NCBI RefSeq assembly: GCF_000422205.1
Contig: NZ_ATHV01000006.1
Location: 43,411 to 107,410 of the forward strand
Length of the DNA stretch: 64,000 nt
From: Desulfovibrio sp. X2
GTDB lineage: Bacteria; Desulfobacterota; Desulfovibrionia; Desulfovibrionales; Desulfovibrionaceae
Direction of reading: 5' to 3'
Under the pieces are notes generated by a model, which was not told where the DNA came from, did no database searches, and saw only the letters and a list, made by a program, of their open reading frames with translations. How positions within the stretch are numbered: the stretch's first letter is position 1; each line of letters starts with the position of its first letter. Shown here piece after piece: positions 1 to 8,752 of the stretch. The position numbers were made by a program, and so were the translations under genes.

Positions 1-1381
1 CCTCGGCCATGCGCTTGGTGAGCGTGGTCACCAGGACGCGCTCGTTCTTCGCCTGGCGCGCCTTGCACTCGCCGAGCAGGTCGTCCATCTGGCCCTTCAC
101 GGGACGGATGTCCACCTCGGGGTCGATGAGTCCGGTGGGCCGGATGATCTGCTCCACCACCCTGCCCTGCGCGCGCTCCATCTCCCACGGCCCGGGCGTG
201 GCCGAGACGTAGACGGACTGATGCACCCGCTCCTCGAACTCCGCGAAGCTGAGCGGGCGGTTGTCCAGGGCCGAGGGCAGGCGGAAGCCGTAGTCCACGA
301 GCGTGGTCTTGCGCGAGCGATCGCCGTTGAACATGCCGCCCACCTGGGGGATGGTGATGTGCGACTCGTCCACGAAGAGCAGGAAGTCGTCCGGGAAGTA
401 GTCGAGGAGCGTGGAGGGCGGCGAGCCCGCCGGGCGCCCGTCGAGGTGGCGGGAGTAGTTCTCGATGCCCTTGCAGGTGCCGACCTCCTCGATCATCTCG
501 AGGTCGAGCATGGTCCGCTGCTCCAGGCGCTGCGCCTCCACGAGCATGTTGCGCTCGTGGAACCAACGCAGCCGCTCGGCCAGCTCCCCGCGTACGGCCT
601 CCATGGCGCGCTCGAGGTTCGTGCGGTCCGAGACGTAGTGGCTGGCCGGGAAGATGAGCGTCTTGTGCATCTTCGCCGTGATCTCCCCGGTCAGGGGATC
701 GAGCTCGTGCACGGCGTCGATCTCGTCGCCGAAGAATTCCACGCGCAGGGCGCGCTCCTGGGTGTAGGCCGGGATGATCTCGAGCACGTCGCCGCGCACG
801 CGGAACGTGCCGCGCGCGAAGTCGTACTCGTTGCGCTCGTAGTGGATCTCCACCAGCCGCTGCACGAGCCGGTCGCGCGTCATGCGCTGGCCGACCTCCA
901 CGGGCACGGTCATCTGCGCGTAGTATTCCGGCGAACCCAGGCCGTAGATGCAGGACACCGAGGCCACGATGAGCACGTCGCGCCGCGTGAGCAGCGCGTG
1001 CGTGGCCGCGTGGCGCAGCTTGTCGATGTCCTCGTTTATCTGCGAGTCCTTCTCGATGTAGGTGTCCGAGTGCGGGAGATAGGCCTCGGGCTGGTAGTAG
1101 TCGTAATAGCTGACGAAGTACTCGACCGCATTGTGCGGGAAGAGGGCCCGGAACTCGTTGTAGAGCTGGGCGGCCAGGGTCTTGTTGGGCGCGAGCACCA
1201 GCGACGGCCTGCCCGTGGCCGCGATGACCTGGGCCATGGTGAAGGTCTTGCCCGAGCCGGTGACGCCGAGCAGGACCTGGTCGCGCTGCCCGGAGAGCAC
1301 GCCCTCGGCGAGGGCGGCTATGGCCTGGGGCTGATCGCCGGTGGGGTTGAACTCGCTGACGAGTTGAAATGTATCGCTCAT
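1..1381 (-). CDS. uvrB: UvrB, excinuclease ABC subunit B (partial, C-terminus off the window)
   Basis: DNA damage-recognition helicase-like subunit of the UvrABC nucleotide excision repair complex. About 460 N-terminal residues of a protein usually near 670 are present; the frame runs off the left edge. Visible are the Walker A motif TGSGKT about 35 residues in, the beta-hairpin segment [12 protein letters not shown] that clamps DNA, the DESH helicase motif, and the later SATPGPWE segment of the helicase core. The ATG at 1381 gives the family's normal N-terminus ([18 protein letters not shown]). No good Shine-Dalgarno precedes it, and the start codon sits in a short palindrome (1379-1390). 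It diverges from the hypothetical gene at 1495. Identification is certain; only the end is missing. Confidence 0.97.
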   Translation of the reverse strand, partial: MSDTFQLVSEFNPTGDQPQAIAALAEGVLSGQRDQVLLGVTGSGKTFTMAQVIAATGRPSLVLAPNKTLAAQLYNEFRALFPHNAVEYFVSYYDYYQPEAYLPHSDTYIEKDSQINEDIDKLRHAATHALLTRRDVLIVASVSCIYGLGSPEYYAQMTVPVEVGQRMTRDRLVQRLVEIHYERNEYDFARGTFRVRGDVLEIIPAYTQERALRVEFFGDEIDAVHELDPLTGEITAKMHKTLIFPASHYVSDRTNLERAMEAVRGELAERLRWFHERNMLVEAQRLEQRTMLDLEMIEEVGTCKGIENYSRHLDGRPAGSPPSTLLDYFPDDFLLFVDESHITIPQVGGMFNGDRSRKTTLVDYGFRLPSALDNRPLSFAEFEERVHQSVYVSATPGPWEMERAQGRVVEQIIRPTGLIDPEVDIRPVKGQMDDLLGECKARQAKNERVLVTTLTKRMAE

Positions 1382-1494
1382 ACACGTATGCAGGGGTGGC
1401 CGCGAGCCCGGGCGCTTATGAGGCCCCAATCCGGCGGCGGACAGCCGACGGCAGGTCCGTGTCCAACCCGAGCACAGCGTTTTGGAGGTGTAGC

Positions 1495-1968
1495 ATGGAA
1501 TTGAACATCATTGAACATGATTTTTCGCCCGATATCGACCGGGGCTTTTCCCTCTCCATGGTCATCAAGAGCTTCAAGGGGCGCCGCAACGTGGAAGTCC
1601 ACCTCTTCCGCCCCGAGTGGACCGCCGAGGAGCAGGAGAACTACCGCTGGGAGCTGATGCTCGGCGGCCCTGTGGCCCCGAACGTGCCGCCCGATCCGGT
1701 CGGCAGCAAGCAGGTCTTCATGGAGAGCTTCGGCCCGGGCGAACGCGACGCGATCATCGAATTCCTGAAGAAGACCTACGAGGACAAGCTGGTGGCCATC
1801 TACTCCGCCCCGCTGTCCTTCCCCATCCCCCTCGGCCTCGTGCCGCTGTCCTCGGTGCCCGAGGGCAAGGATATCGGGATCATCCGCTTCGAGAAGATCC
1901 CGAGCTACGACCTGGGCATCCCGCTGCACGGCCTCTACGACCTCTCGCAGCACGAGCCCATGGCCTAG
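1495..1968 (+). CDS. Conserved-looking hypothetical protein, 157 aa
   Basis: I do not recognise this protein. The ATG at 1495 follows a strong Shine-Dalgarno (GGAGGT, 1483-1488), which rules out an upstream in-frame start at 1369 that would overlap uvrB. The product is soluble, acidic and rich in Pro and Glu, with no signal peptide or membrane segment. It has a compact, ordered look, with alternating hydrophobic strands and segments such as [17 protein letters not shown] and [19 protein letters not shown]. The downstream heptosyltransferase starts 28 bases after its stop in the same direction, so the two are probably co-transcribed. Codon use matches its neighbours. Confidence 0.8.
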   Translation: MELNIIEHDFSPDIDRGFSLSMVIKSFKGRRNVEVHLFRPEWTAEEQENYRWELMLGGPVAPNVPPDPVGSKQVFMESFGPGERDAIIEFLKKTYEDKLVAIYSAPLSFPIPLGLVPLSSVPEGKDIGIIRFEKIPSYDLGIPLHGLYDLSQHEPMA

Positions 1969-1996
1969 CCCGCTACGGACCAGACAGAGGAAACGC

Positions 1997-3049
1997 TTGA
2001 GCGCCCTCCTGCCCCTGGACTTCAGGAAGATACTCGTCTGTCAGCTCCGCCAGATCGGGGACGTGCTTCTGGCGACCCCGTCGGTGGAGCTGCTCAGACG
2101 GCGCTATCCGGACGCCGAGATACACTTCTTCACCGAGAAGAAGTGCGCTCCCATGCTGGCCAACAATCCCCACCTGGCGCGCGTCTGGCAGGTGGACAAG
2201 AAGGAGCTCACGAGCCTTCGGCGCGAGATCGCCTTCTACCGCCGCGTGGCGTCCGAGGGCTACGACCTGGTGGTGGACTTCCAGCAGCTGCCGCGCATCC
2301 GCTGGGTGGTGGGCTTCTCGCACGCCAAGGTGCGGCTCAGCTACACCGCGCCGTGGTACACGCGCTGGCTCTACACCCACACCGCCCCCATGCTGCCGGG
2401 CTACGCCGCCATGTGCAAGGCCTCGGTGCTCGCTCCGCTCGGCATCGAATGGAACGGCGAACGGCCGCGCCTGTACCTGAGCAAGCTGGAGCGCGCCTGG
2501 GCGGGCCATTTCTTCCAGCAGCACGGGCTCACCGACGAGCATCTGGTCGTGACCCTGGACCCCACGCACCGCCGCGAGACGCGGCGCTGGCCCGCAAAGC
2601 ACTGGGCCAGGCTCGTGGACATCGCGTCCGAGGCCCGGCCGGAGCTTCGCTTCGTGGTCCTGGTGGGGCCCGGCGAGGAGGACGTCGCCCGCGACCTCGC
2701 GGGCCGCGTGCGCCGTCCGGAGAATCTGGTCGTGCCGAACAGGATACTCTCGCTGCGCGAGCTGGCCGCGGTCATCGACGCCGCGGCCCTGCACGCGGGC
2801 AACTGTTCGGCCCCGAGCCACATGGCCGTGGCCGTGGACACGCCCTCGCTCATCGTGCGCGGCTCCACCTCGGACGCCTGGCGCTTCCCCTCGCCCGAGC
2901 ACGTGAGCATCAAGGCCGGGCTCGAATGCCAGCCCTGCAACGAAAACGTCTGCCCCAAGGGCACCAACGAGTGCCTGACGGGCCTCACGCCCGAGCGGGT
3001 GGCCCCGGAGCTGCTCGCCCTGCTCCCGCACCTGCCTCCCGAAACCTAG
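1997..3049 (+). CDS. Glycosyltransferase family 9 (ADP-heptose:LPS heptosyltransferase-like)
   Basis: Predicted to add heptose or a related sugar from a nucleotide donor to the LPS inner core at the cytoplasmic face of the inner membrane. The N-terminus ILVCQLRQIGDVLLATPSVE is the classic GT9 opening, and the C-terminal half carries the donor-site segment HAGNCSAPSHMAVAVDTPS. The Cys-containing tail (CQPCN...CPKGTNECL) resembles WaaQ-like enzymes. The start is TTG at 1997, preceded by GAGG at 1987-1990; no ATG gives a full N-terminus. At 350 aa it has family length. hldE at 37-38.7 kb makes the activated heptose precursor. Its stop overlaps the convergent gene at 3046 by 4 bases. Which core position it modifies cannot be read from sequence. 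Confidence 0.88.
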   Translation: MSALLPLDFRKILVCQLRQIGDVLLATPSVELLRRRYPDAEIHFFTEKKCAPMLANNPHLARVWQVDKKELTSLRREIAFYRRVASEGYDLVVDFQQLPRIRWVVGFSHAKVRLSYTAPWYTRWLYTHTAPMLPGYAAMCKASVLAPLGIEWNGERPRLYLSKLERAWAGHFFQQHGLTDEHLVVTLDPTHRRETRRWPAKHWARLVDIASEARPELRFVVLVGPGEEDVARDLAGRVRRPENLVVPNRILSLRELAAVIDAAALHAGNCSAPSHMAVAVDTPSLIVRGSTSDAWRFPSPEHVSIKAGLECQPCNENVCPKGTNECLTGLTPERVAPELLALLPHLPPET

Positions 3050-3765
3050 CGGGCCAGTTCCAGTAACTGCTTGAAGGCCTTGCTGCGGGCCTCGGCCTGG
3101 AAGTCGTCCTCGGCCTGCATGGCCTTGTTCGAGGCGTCGCACAGGCGACGGTAAGTGTCCACGTCCGCGCTCCTGTCGAAGGACAGGGTCTGTCCCCTGA
3201 CGTGCCACGCGCCCTTGCGGTCTGCCAGGAAATCCACCAGGTCGGCCATGCGGTCGATGACCGCGTCCTCGAGCTTCCAGGCCTCGGCCACCTGGGCCTT
3301 GGCCTCCGGACGGCGGCGCTCCCAGGCGGCGGAGAGGCGCGCGCGGGTCTCCTCGTCCGTGTCCAGGGCGGTGATCTGCGACTGTCCCTGGGCCAGGAGG
3401 TCGTAGCTCTTTCCGCGGTAGGTCCTGGCCAGGCTGCGCGAGCGGGCGACGATGGCCTTGCCCTTGGAAAGGTCGGGGTCACTGCTCAGGCGCTGGGGGT
3501 TCAGGAGCTTGTAGAAGCCCGCCTTGTCCAGCTCTCCCTCGTACTGCTGCGAGAGGTTCTGCACATCCAGGGCGGCCTGGGCATAGAGCTTCGCCGCGAG
3601 CAGGGAGGAGAGCACGGAGCCGCCGCTGCTTTGGCTCTGGACGGCCGCGCCGTCTCCCGTATCGGGCGCGTCGGAGGCGGCGTCGGGAGCATCGGCGGCC
3701 ACGGCGTGCGTCGCGGCCGCCGTGAGGATGAGGACGAGCAGGAATATGCGAAGGCAGTCACGCAT
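3046..3765 (-). CDS. Exported hypothetical protein, 239 aa
   Basis: I do not recognise a family. The N-terminus MRDCLRIFLLVLILTAAA followed by THAVAADAPDAA looks like a signal peptide with cleavage after an A-x-A site, so the protein is probably periplasmic. After an acidic, Asp/Ala-rich linker, the remaining 190 residues are helical and charged, with heptad-like stretches (for example AAWERRRPEAKAQVAEAWKLEDAVID), compatible with a coiled or helical bundle. There is no lipobox. It is encoded convergently to the heptosyltransferase and upstream of aat in the same direction; the 56-base gap to aat leaves co-transcription open. Confidence 0.78.
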   Translation of the reverse strand: MRDCLRIFLLVLILTAAATHAVAADAPDAASDAPDTGDGAAVQSQSSGGSVLSSLLAAKLYAQAALDVQNLSQQYEGELDKAGFYKLLNPQRLSSDPDLSKGKAIVARSRSLARTYRGKSYDLLAQGQSQITALDTDEETRARLSAAWERRRPEAKAQVAEAWKLEDAVIDRMADLVDFLADRKGAWHVRGQTLSFDRSADVDTYRRLCDASNKAMQAEDDFQAEARSKAFKQLLELAR

Positions 3766-3821
3766 GGCGATGTCCTTGCAATCTTATTGTTGGGATATCC
3801 GGTTTGGAATACTCGAAAGAA

Positions 3822-4532
3822 TCAGGCGCTGCAGGCGCAGAGTTCTCCGCCCGCGTCGCTCCACGAGCCCTTGCGCGTGGGATGGTCGATGGCCGCGCGC
3901 AGGCGGGAAAGGAACTCCCGGCGCGGCGTGGGCACGGCGCCCAGCGCCGTCATGTGCGGGGTGACCTGCTGGCAGTCCACGAAGTCGAAGCCCCAACGCG
4001 CGAGCACGCGGCAGAGCGTCACGAAGGCCGTCTTGGAGGCGCCGGACTCCTTGTGGAACATGGATTCTCCGAAAAAGGCCCGCCCGAGCGCCACGCCGTA
4101 GAGCCCGCCGACCAGCCGCCCGTCCTTCCAGGCCTCCACGCTGTGCGCCAGGCCGTGCTCGTGCAGCTCGCAGTAGGCCTCGATCATGTCCCAGACGAGC
4201 CAGGTGCCCTCTCCCTGGGGCCGGGGCGAGCGGGCGCAGGCGCCGATCACCGCCTCGAACTCCTGATCGAAGGTCACCTGGAACTCGCCGCGGTTGAGCT
4301 GGCGGCGCAGGCTGCGGGAAACGTGGACATGCGCGGGCTCGATCAGGGGACGCGGGTCCGGCGACCACCAGAGGATGGGGGTGTCCGGCCCGTACCAGGG
4401 GAAGATGCCCTGGGCGTAGGCGCAGACCAGCCGCTCTATGCCGAGATCCCCGCCCACGGCCAGAAGCCCGTCGGGCTCGGCCAGGGCGGGGTCCGGAAAG
4501 CAGGGCTCGTCGCCCAGCATGAATACGGCCAT
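3822..4532 (-). CDS. aat: Leucyl/phenylalanyl-tRNA--protein transferase
   Basis: Transfers Leu or Phe from aminoacyl-tRNA to the N-terminal Arg or Lys of proteins, creating type-2 N-degrons for ClpS-ClpAP. The family signatures are plain: FPDPALAEPDGLLAVGGDL at the N-terminus, AYAQGIFPWY, WWSPDPR, the core segment GGLYGVALGRAFFGESMFH, and DCQQVTPHMTALGA near the C-terminus. At 236 aa it has the usual length. It starts 4 bases after the clpA stop and is the last gene of a clpS-clpA-aat operon, which puts the enzyme that marks substrates beside the machine that destroys them. The protein ends in a short Cys-containing tail (GGELCACSA). Confidence 0.96.
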   Translation of the reverse strand: MAVFMLGDEPCFPDPALAEPDGLLAVGGDLGIERLVCAYAQGIFPWYGPDTPILWWSPDPRPLIEPAHVHVSRSLRRQLNRGEFQVTFDQEFEAVIGACARSPRPQGEGTWLVWDMIEAYCELHEHGLAHSVEAWKDGRLVGGLYGVALGRAFFGESMFHKESGASKTAFVTLCRVLARWGFDFVDCQQVTPHMTALGAVPTPRREFLSRLRAAIDHPTRKGSWSDAGGELCACSA

Positions 4533-4536
4533 GCTG

Positions 4537-6870
4537 CTACGCGGGCTCCTTCTCCGCTGCGCGCTTTTTCTTGCCGCCCGGCTTGCCGGTGGCCTTGCCT
4601 GCGGCCTCTGCAGCGGAAAGCACGCGGATGACCGGCTTCTTTTCGCCCTTCTCGTCCTCGCCCACGGCGATGAGGGCCGTGCCGCCCGCCTTGAGATCGC
4701 CGAAGAGGATCTGGTCGGCCAGGGAATCCTTGATCTCGGTTTGGATGACCCGCGAGAGCGGGCGGGCGCCGAAGGCCGGATCGAAGCCCTTGTCGGCCAG
4801 ATAGACGCGCGCCTCGGGATCCAGGCGGACCTCGATCTTCTTGGCCTGCATCTGGGTGTTCAGCTCGGCCATGAACTTGTCCACGATCATCTCCATGATC
4901 TCCTGGGACAGCGGACCGAACTGGACCACCGCGTCGAGGCGGTTGCGGAACTCGGGGCTGAAGAGGCGCTCGACCTCCTTCATGCCCTTCTCCACGTCCG
5001 TGCTCGCCGCGCCCTTCTGTCCGAAGCCGAGGTTCGACTTGGACATCTCCCGCGCGCCCGCGTTGGAGGTCATGAGGATGACCACATGGCGGAAGTCCGC
5101 CTTGCGGCCGTTGTTGTCGGTCAGGGTGGCGTAGTCCATGATCTGCAGCAGGATGTTGAAGACGTCGGGATGCGCCTTCTCGATCTCGTCCAGCAGAAGC
5201 TCGCTGTAGGGATTCTTGCGCACGTCGTCGACCAGGAGCCCGCCCTGCTCGAAGCCCACGTAGCCCGGAGGCGAGCCGATGAGCCGCGCCACGGCGTGCT
5301 TCTCCATGTACTCGCTCATGTCGTAGCGCATGAAGGAGACGCCGAGCACGCCTGCGAGCTGCTTGGCAAGCTCGGTCTTGCCCACGCCCGTGGGGCCCAT
5401 GAGCAGGAAGTTGCCGAGCGGCCTGGTCTCGTTGCCGAGCCCTGCGCGCGAGCGCTTGATGGCCCGGGAGATGATCTCCACGGCCTTGTCCTGGCCGAAG
5501 ACGCGCTTCTTGAGCTCGCCCTCGAGGTCCTGCAGCTTGCTGCGGTCGGCCATGCTCACGCGGCGGGCCGGGATGCGTGCCATGCGGGCGATGACCTGCT
5601 CCACGTCGCGCACGGAGATGACCTTGTCCTTGCAGGAGCTGCGCTCGAGCTTGCAGAGCGCGCCGGTCTCGTCGATGACGTCGATGGCCTTGTCCGGCAG
5701 GAAGCGGTCGTTGATGTAGCGCGCCGCGAGCTCGGCAGCGGCCTTGATGGCCGAGACGGTGTAGCGCACGCCGTGGTGGTCCTCGTAGTAGGGCTTCAGG
5801 CCCTTGAGGATGTCCACGGTCTGCTCCACGGTCGGCTCCGCGACCTCGATCTTCTGGAACCGGCGCGACAGGGCGCGGTCTTTCTCGAAGACGCTCTTGT
5901 ACTCCTCGTAGGTGGTCGAGCCGATGCAGCGGATCTCGCCCGAGGCCAGAAGCGGCTTCAGGATGTTCGAGGCGTCGAGCGTGCCGCCGCTGGTGGCGCC
6001 CGCGCCGATGATGGTGTGGATCTCGTCGACGAAGAGGATGGCGCTCGGCCGGTTCTTGATGGCCCCGACCACGCCCTTCAGGCGCTGCTCGAAATCGCCG
6101 CGGTACTTGGTGCCCGCGAGCAGCGCGCCCATGTCCAGGGCGTAGATGGAGACGTCTGCGAAGGACTCGGGCACCTCGCCCGAGACGATCTTCAGCGCCA
6201 GCCCCTCGGCCATGGCGGTCTTGCCCACGCCCGCGTCGCCCACGTAAATGGGGTTGTTCTTGCGGCGCCGGGCCAGGACCTGGATGGTCCGCTTCATCTC
6301 CTCGTCGCGGCCGATGAGCGGGTCGATCTCACCGCGCTTGGCCTTCTCGGTCAGGTTGACCGTGTACTGCTCGAGGAACTTGTCCTCCTTCTCGGCCTCC
6401 TTGGCCGGTCCGGTCTTCTGTTCCGCCTCGTCGTCCAGGCTCTCGGTGATGGTGTGGGAGATGAACTCGAGGACGTCGAGACGGCTCACGCCCTGCGACT
6501 TGAGAAAGTAGACCGCGTAGGAATCCTCCTCGTCGAAGAGCGCGGCCAGCACGTCGCCGACCTCGACCTTCTCCTTGCCCGCGGACTGCATGTGCATGAT
6601 CGAGCGCTGCAGCACGCGCTGCACGCCCAGCGTCTGCACGACCTCGGTGGGGTGCGACTCGGGCAGTACTTCCATATGATCGATGAAGAATCGCTCGAGC
6701 TGGTGCCTGAGCTTCTTCGTATCCGCGCCGCATCCGGACAGGATGTCCTGGCCGGAATCGTCCTGAGCCATGGCGTAGAGCAGGTGCTCCAGGGTCAGGA
6801 ACTCGTGGTTGCGGCGCTTCACTTCACGCACGGCTGTGGTGAGGACGTTCTCCAGTCTCTTGCTGAGCAT
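4537..6870 (-). CDS. clpA: ClpA, ATP-dependent Clp protease ATP-binding subunit
   Basis: Hexameric AAA+ unfoldase that feeds substrates to ClpP. In order: the N-terminal Clp repeat domain (from MLSKRLENVLTTAVREVKRR) that docks ClpS; the first AAA+ module with Walker A GDAGVGKTAMAEG and Walker B ILFVDEIHTIIGAG; and the second AAA+ module with Walker A GPTGVGKTELAKQL, Walker B ELLLDEIEKAHPDV and the IGSPPGYVGFEQGG loop. At 777 aa it has ClpA, not ClpB, length and lacks the long middle coiled coil of ClpB. A Lys/Ala-rich C-terminal tail is present. It follows clpS by 3 bases and precedes aat by 4. No clpP is in this window, so the peptidase must be encoded elsewhere. Confidence 0.97.
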   Translation of the reverse strand: MLSKRLENVLTTAVREVKRRNHEFLTLEHLLYAMAQDDSGQDILSGCGADTKKLRHQLERFFIDHMEVLPESHPTEVVQTLGVQRVLQRSIMHMQSAGKEKVEVGDVLAALFDEEDSYAVYFLKSQGVSRLDVLEFISHTITESLDDEAEQKTGPAKEAEKEDKFLEQYTVNLTEKAKRGEIDPLIGRDEEMKRTIQVLARRRKNNPIYVGDAGVGKTAMAEGLALKIVSGEVPESFADVSIYALDMGALLAGTKYRGDFEQRLKGVVGAIKNRPSAILFVDEIHTIIGAGATSGGTLDASNILKPLLASGEIRCIGSTTYEEYKSVFEKDRALSRRFQKIEVAEPTVEQTVDILKGLKPYYEDHHGVRYTVSAIKAAAELAARYINDRFLPDKAIDVIDETGALCKLERSSCKDKVISVRDVEQVIARMARIPARRVSMADRSKLQDLEGELKKRVFGQDKAVEIISRAIKRSRAGLGNETRPLGNFLLMGPTGVGKTELAKQLAGVLGVSFMRYDMSEYMEKHAVARLIGSPPGYVGFEQGGLLVDDVRKNPYSELLLDEIEKAHPDVFNILLQIMDYATLTDNNGRKADFRHVVILMTSNAGAREMSKSNLGFGQKGAASTDVEKGMKEVERLFSPEFRNRLDAVVQFGPLSQEIMEMIVDKFMAELNTQMQAKKIEVRLDPEARVYLADKGFDPAFGARPLSRVIQTEIKDSLADQILFGDLKAGGTALIAVGEDEKGEKKPVIRVLSAAEAAGKATGKPGGKKKRAAEKEPA

Positions 6871-6873
6871 CTA

Positions 6874-7188
6874 TCAAACCTCTTCCATGCTGCTGCGCAG
6901 CGGATATCCGGCCTGGCGGGCCAGGTTGTGCACCATGGTCACCTTGGTCTCGGCCACCTCGACGGTGTACACGCCGCACACGCCCTTGCCGCTGTTGTGC
7001 ACGTTGAGCATGATGCGCGTTGCCTCGGCCTCGGTCTTGTGGAAGACCTCCTTGAGGACCTTCACCACGAATTCCATGGTCGTGTAGTCGTCGTTGTGGA
7101 GCAGGACCTTGTAGCGTCTGGGCTCCTGCACCTCGTCTTCGACGAACGTCGTGGTATCGTGGCGTTCCTGGGGAAGCTTCTCCGACAT
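6874..7188 (-). CDS. clpS: ClpS, ATP-dependent Clp protease adaptor
   Basis: Adaptor that binds N-end-rule residues and delivers substrates to the ClpA N-domain. The 104-residue protein has a disordered N-terminal extension followed by the conserved core: [19 protein letters not shown], which contains the N-degron pocket Asn-Asp, the helix [20 protein letters not shown], and [25 protein letters not shown] Shine-Dalgarno lies 8 bases upstream of the ATG. It is the first gene of clpS-clpA-aat, the classic order with aat added. The 136-base gap upstream, up to the CYTH gene's stop, should contain the operon promoter, although I could not pick one with confidence. Confidence 0.96.
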   Translation of the reverse strand: MSEKLPQERHDTTTFVEDEVQEPRRYKVLLHNDDYTTMEFVVKVLKEVFHKTEAEATRIMLNVHNSGKGVCGVYTVEVAETKVTMVHNLARQAGYPLRSSMEEV

Positions 7189-7324
7189 TTCGTATCCTCG
7201 TTTACCGATGTCCGGACATCAACCTAAGTCCGGCCGCTGGAATGTGAAGAGGGAGGGCGCATCGGGACGCCTTTTTTCGTCTGTCACAGAGTAACCCTGC
7301 TCAGGGGGCGAGGTAAAGTGGCGC

Positions 7325-7951
7325 TCAGGTGAAATCTTCCCGAAAGAGGGCCAGGGCCTCCTCGCGGGCCGCCCCGACGAAGACGAAGGAGTCCTGCGGT
7401 GAAAGGCCCTGGGCGGCGCGCCAGCGCGCATGAAGGGTGTGGTAGTTCTCGGCGCTCGCCTGCGCCGGGTCGAGCTCGAGCGCCGCGGCGCAGGCGCGGA
7501 TGGCCTCCTCCTCGCCCTCGACCTCCAGGAAGTCGCCGAAGGAGAGGCGGTCGAGGCAGACGTGGCAGTCCATGAAGGACCACTCCTCGCGCACCTTCTC
7601 GTAGGCCAGGGCCTCCTCGTAGCCGAGCGCCAGAAGGCCCGCTCGCACCGCGGCGAGGTCCGTGACCCCGCTCTCATACTCCTGGCGGATCTTGAGCCCT
7701 CCGCCCGTGCCCGCGGCGGAGAGAAGGCCGCCCTCCCCTGCGGGGACCGGCGCCTTGATCGTGAGCAGCGCCCGTCCGTCGTCGCGCAGCCTGAGCAGCA
7801 CCCCCCGTCCGCGCAGGGAACGCGCCGCGTCGTCGAAGACCTCGTTGCGCTCGAAGCGGCGTCCGAGGCGCACGCCGCCTGCCGCGGCAAGCCTCCGCCT
7901 GACCGAAGCCAAGTCCGCATTTTTGAACTTGACCTCGATCTCGTATTTCAT
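7325..7951 (-). CDS. CYTH-domain protein (class IV adenylate cyclase / triphosphatase-like)
   Basis: CYTH proteins form an eight-stranded tunnel that binds triphosphates; known members are CyaB adenylate cyclases and thiamine or inorganic triphosphatases. The signature ExExK occurs at the very N-terminus (KYEIEVKF). Further basic and acidic tunnel residues follow (LRLRDDGRALLTIKAP, LKIRQEY, CLDRLSFGDFLEVEGEEEA). I chose the ATG at 7951 because it puts EIEVKF at residue 4, as in the family; an ATG at 7972 would add seven residues, and neither has a clear ribosome site. It is divergent from crcB with only 50 bases between the starts. The substrate cannot be predicted. Confidence 0.85.
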   Translation of the reverse strand: MKYEIEVKFKNADLASVRRRLAAAGGVRLGRRFERNEVFDDAARSLRGRGVLLRLRDDGRALLTIKAPVPAGEGGLLSAAGTGGGLKIRQEYESGVTDLAAVRAGLLALGYEEALAYEKVREEWSFMDCHVCLDRLSFGDFLEVEGEEEAIRACAAALELDPAQASAENYHTLHARWRAAQGLSPQDSFVFVGAAREEALALFREDFT

Positions 7952-8001
7952 GTCTGATGAATTTTCGCCCATTTGGGCAGATTACGCCAAGGGGGACCGG
8001 A

Positions 8002-8376
8002 ATGCAAAAACTCGCCCTCATCGCCACGGGCGGAGCCGCCGGCGCGCTTTGCCGCTACGGCATGGCCTCGGCAGTGCAGCGCATCGCGGGAATAGGCTTC
8101 CCCCTGGGCACTTTCGTGGTCAACATCTGCGGCTGCTTTCTCTTCGGGCTCATGACGGGCCTCTTCGAAGGCCGCCTAGGACTCCCGCCCGAGCTGCGCT
8201 TCGCCGTCATGACGGGCTTCCTCGGGGCCTACACCACCTTCTCCACCTACGCCTTCGAGAGCAGCATGCTGCTGCGCGAGGGCCAGTGGCTCTACGCCGC
8301 GGTGAACATCGCCGGGCAGGTGGTCGTGGGCCTTGCGGCCGTGTTCATCGGTCTGAACATCGCCCGGGCGATCTAA
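8002..8376 (+). CDS. crcB: CrcB/Fluc fluoride ion channel
   Basis: Small inner-membrane fluoride exporter that works as a dual-topology dimer. Four hydrophobic helices are visible in 124 residues. Diagnostic motifs: GGAAGALCRYGMAS at the N-terminus, GTFVVNICGCFLFGLMTG with the conserved Asn, and GFLGAYTTFSTYAFE, which holds the phenylalanine box and central sodium-site threonine/serine. The start is the ATG at 8002 with AAGGGGG just upstream; an in-frame ATG at 7957 would add 15 residues that do not resemble the family and lack a ribosome site. The DUF190 gene follows 19 bases later, a common partner. I saw no fluoride riboswitch upstream; the divergent CYTH gene leaves no room for one. Confidence 0.95.
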   Translation: MQKLALIATGGAAGALCRYGMASAVQRIAGIGFPLGTFVVNICGCFLFGLMTGLFEGRLGLPPELRFAVMTGFLGAYTTFSTYAFESSMLLREGQWLYAAVNIAGQVVVGLAAVFIGLNIARAI

Positions 8377-8395
8377 CCCGGTCTGCGGAGGAGCA

Positions 8396-8743
8396 ATGAT
8401 TCTACCGAGCAACGCCAAGAGGCTTCGCATCTACACGGGCGAGATGGACCGCCACGGCTCCCAGGCCCTTTCCGATCTCATCGTGGAGGAGGCCGCCCGA
8501 CGGCACCTGGCGGGCGCCACGGTGCTGCGCGGCATGTCCGGCTACGGAGCCAACAGCCGGGTCAAGTCGGACAAGATCCTGGTCCTTTCCCAGGACCTGC
8601 CCATGGTCATCGAGATCGTGGATACGGAAGAGAAGATAAAGCCGTTTCTCGAATGGCTCGACGGCGTGGTCCGCGAGGGACTCGTGACCGTCGAGAACGT
8701 CGAGGTCTTCGCCTACCGCCACAAGGACGGCGAGAAGCACTAG
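8396..8743 (+). CDS. DUF190 family protein (PII-like fold)
   Basis: Small cytoplasmic protein of the DUF190 family, often encoded beside crcB and thought from structures to have a PII-like ferredoxin fold; its exact role is not established. Typical segments are KRLRIYTGEMDRHGSQALSD, the helix IVEEAARRHLAGATVLRGMS with the following GYGANSR, and LPMVIEIVDTEEKIKPFLEW. The length of 115 aa is normal. It is co-directional with crcB (19-base gap), so a sensory or accessory role in fluoride tolerance is a reasonable inference. Its stop is 9 bases from the convergent cheB stop. Confidence 0.9.
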   Translation: MILPSNAKRLRIYTGEMDRHGSQALSDLIVEEAARRHLAGATVLRGMSGYGANSRVKSDKILVLSQDLPMVIEIVDTEEKIKPFLEWLDGVVREGLVTVENVEVFAYRHKDGEKH

Positions 8744-8752
8744 CCCGGCGTC

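Noticed and set aside
4438..7227. A 2.8-kb plus-strand open frame over clpA and clpS
   Set aside because: Antisense shadow of well-identified genes; composition is Leu/Gly/His-rich and unlike any family.
7952..8001. Fluoride riboswitch upstream of crcB
   Set aside because: The gap to the divergent CYTH gene is about 50 bases and shows no pseudoknot-forming motif.
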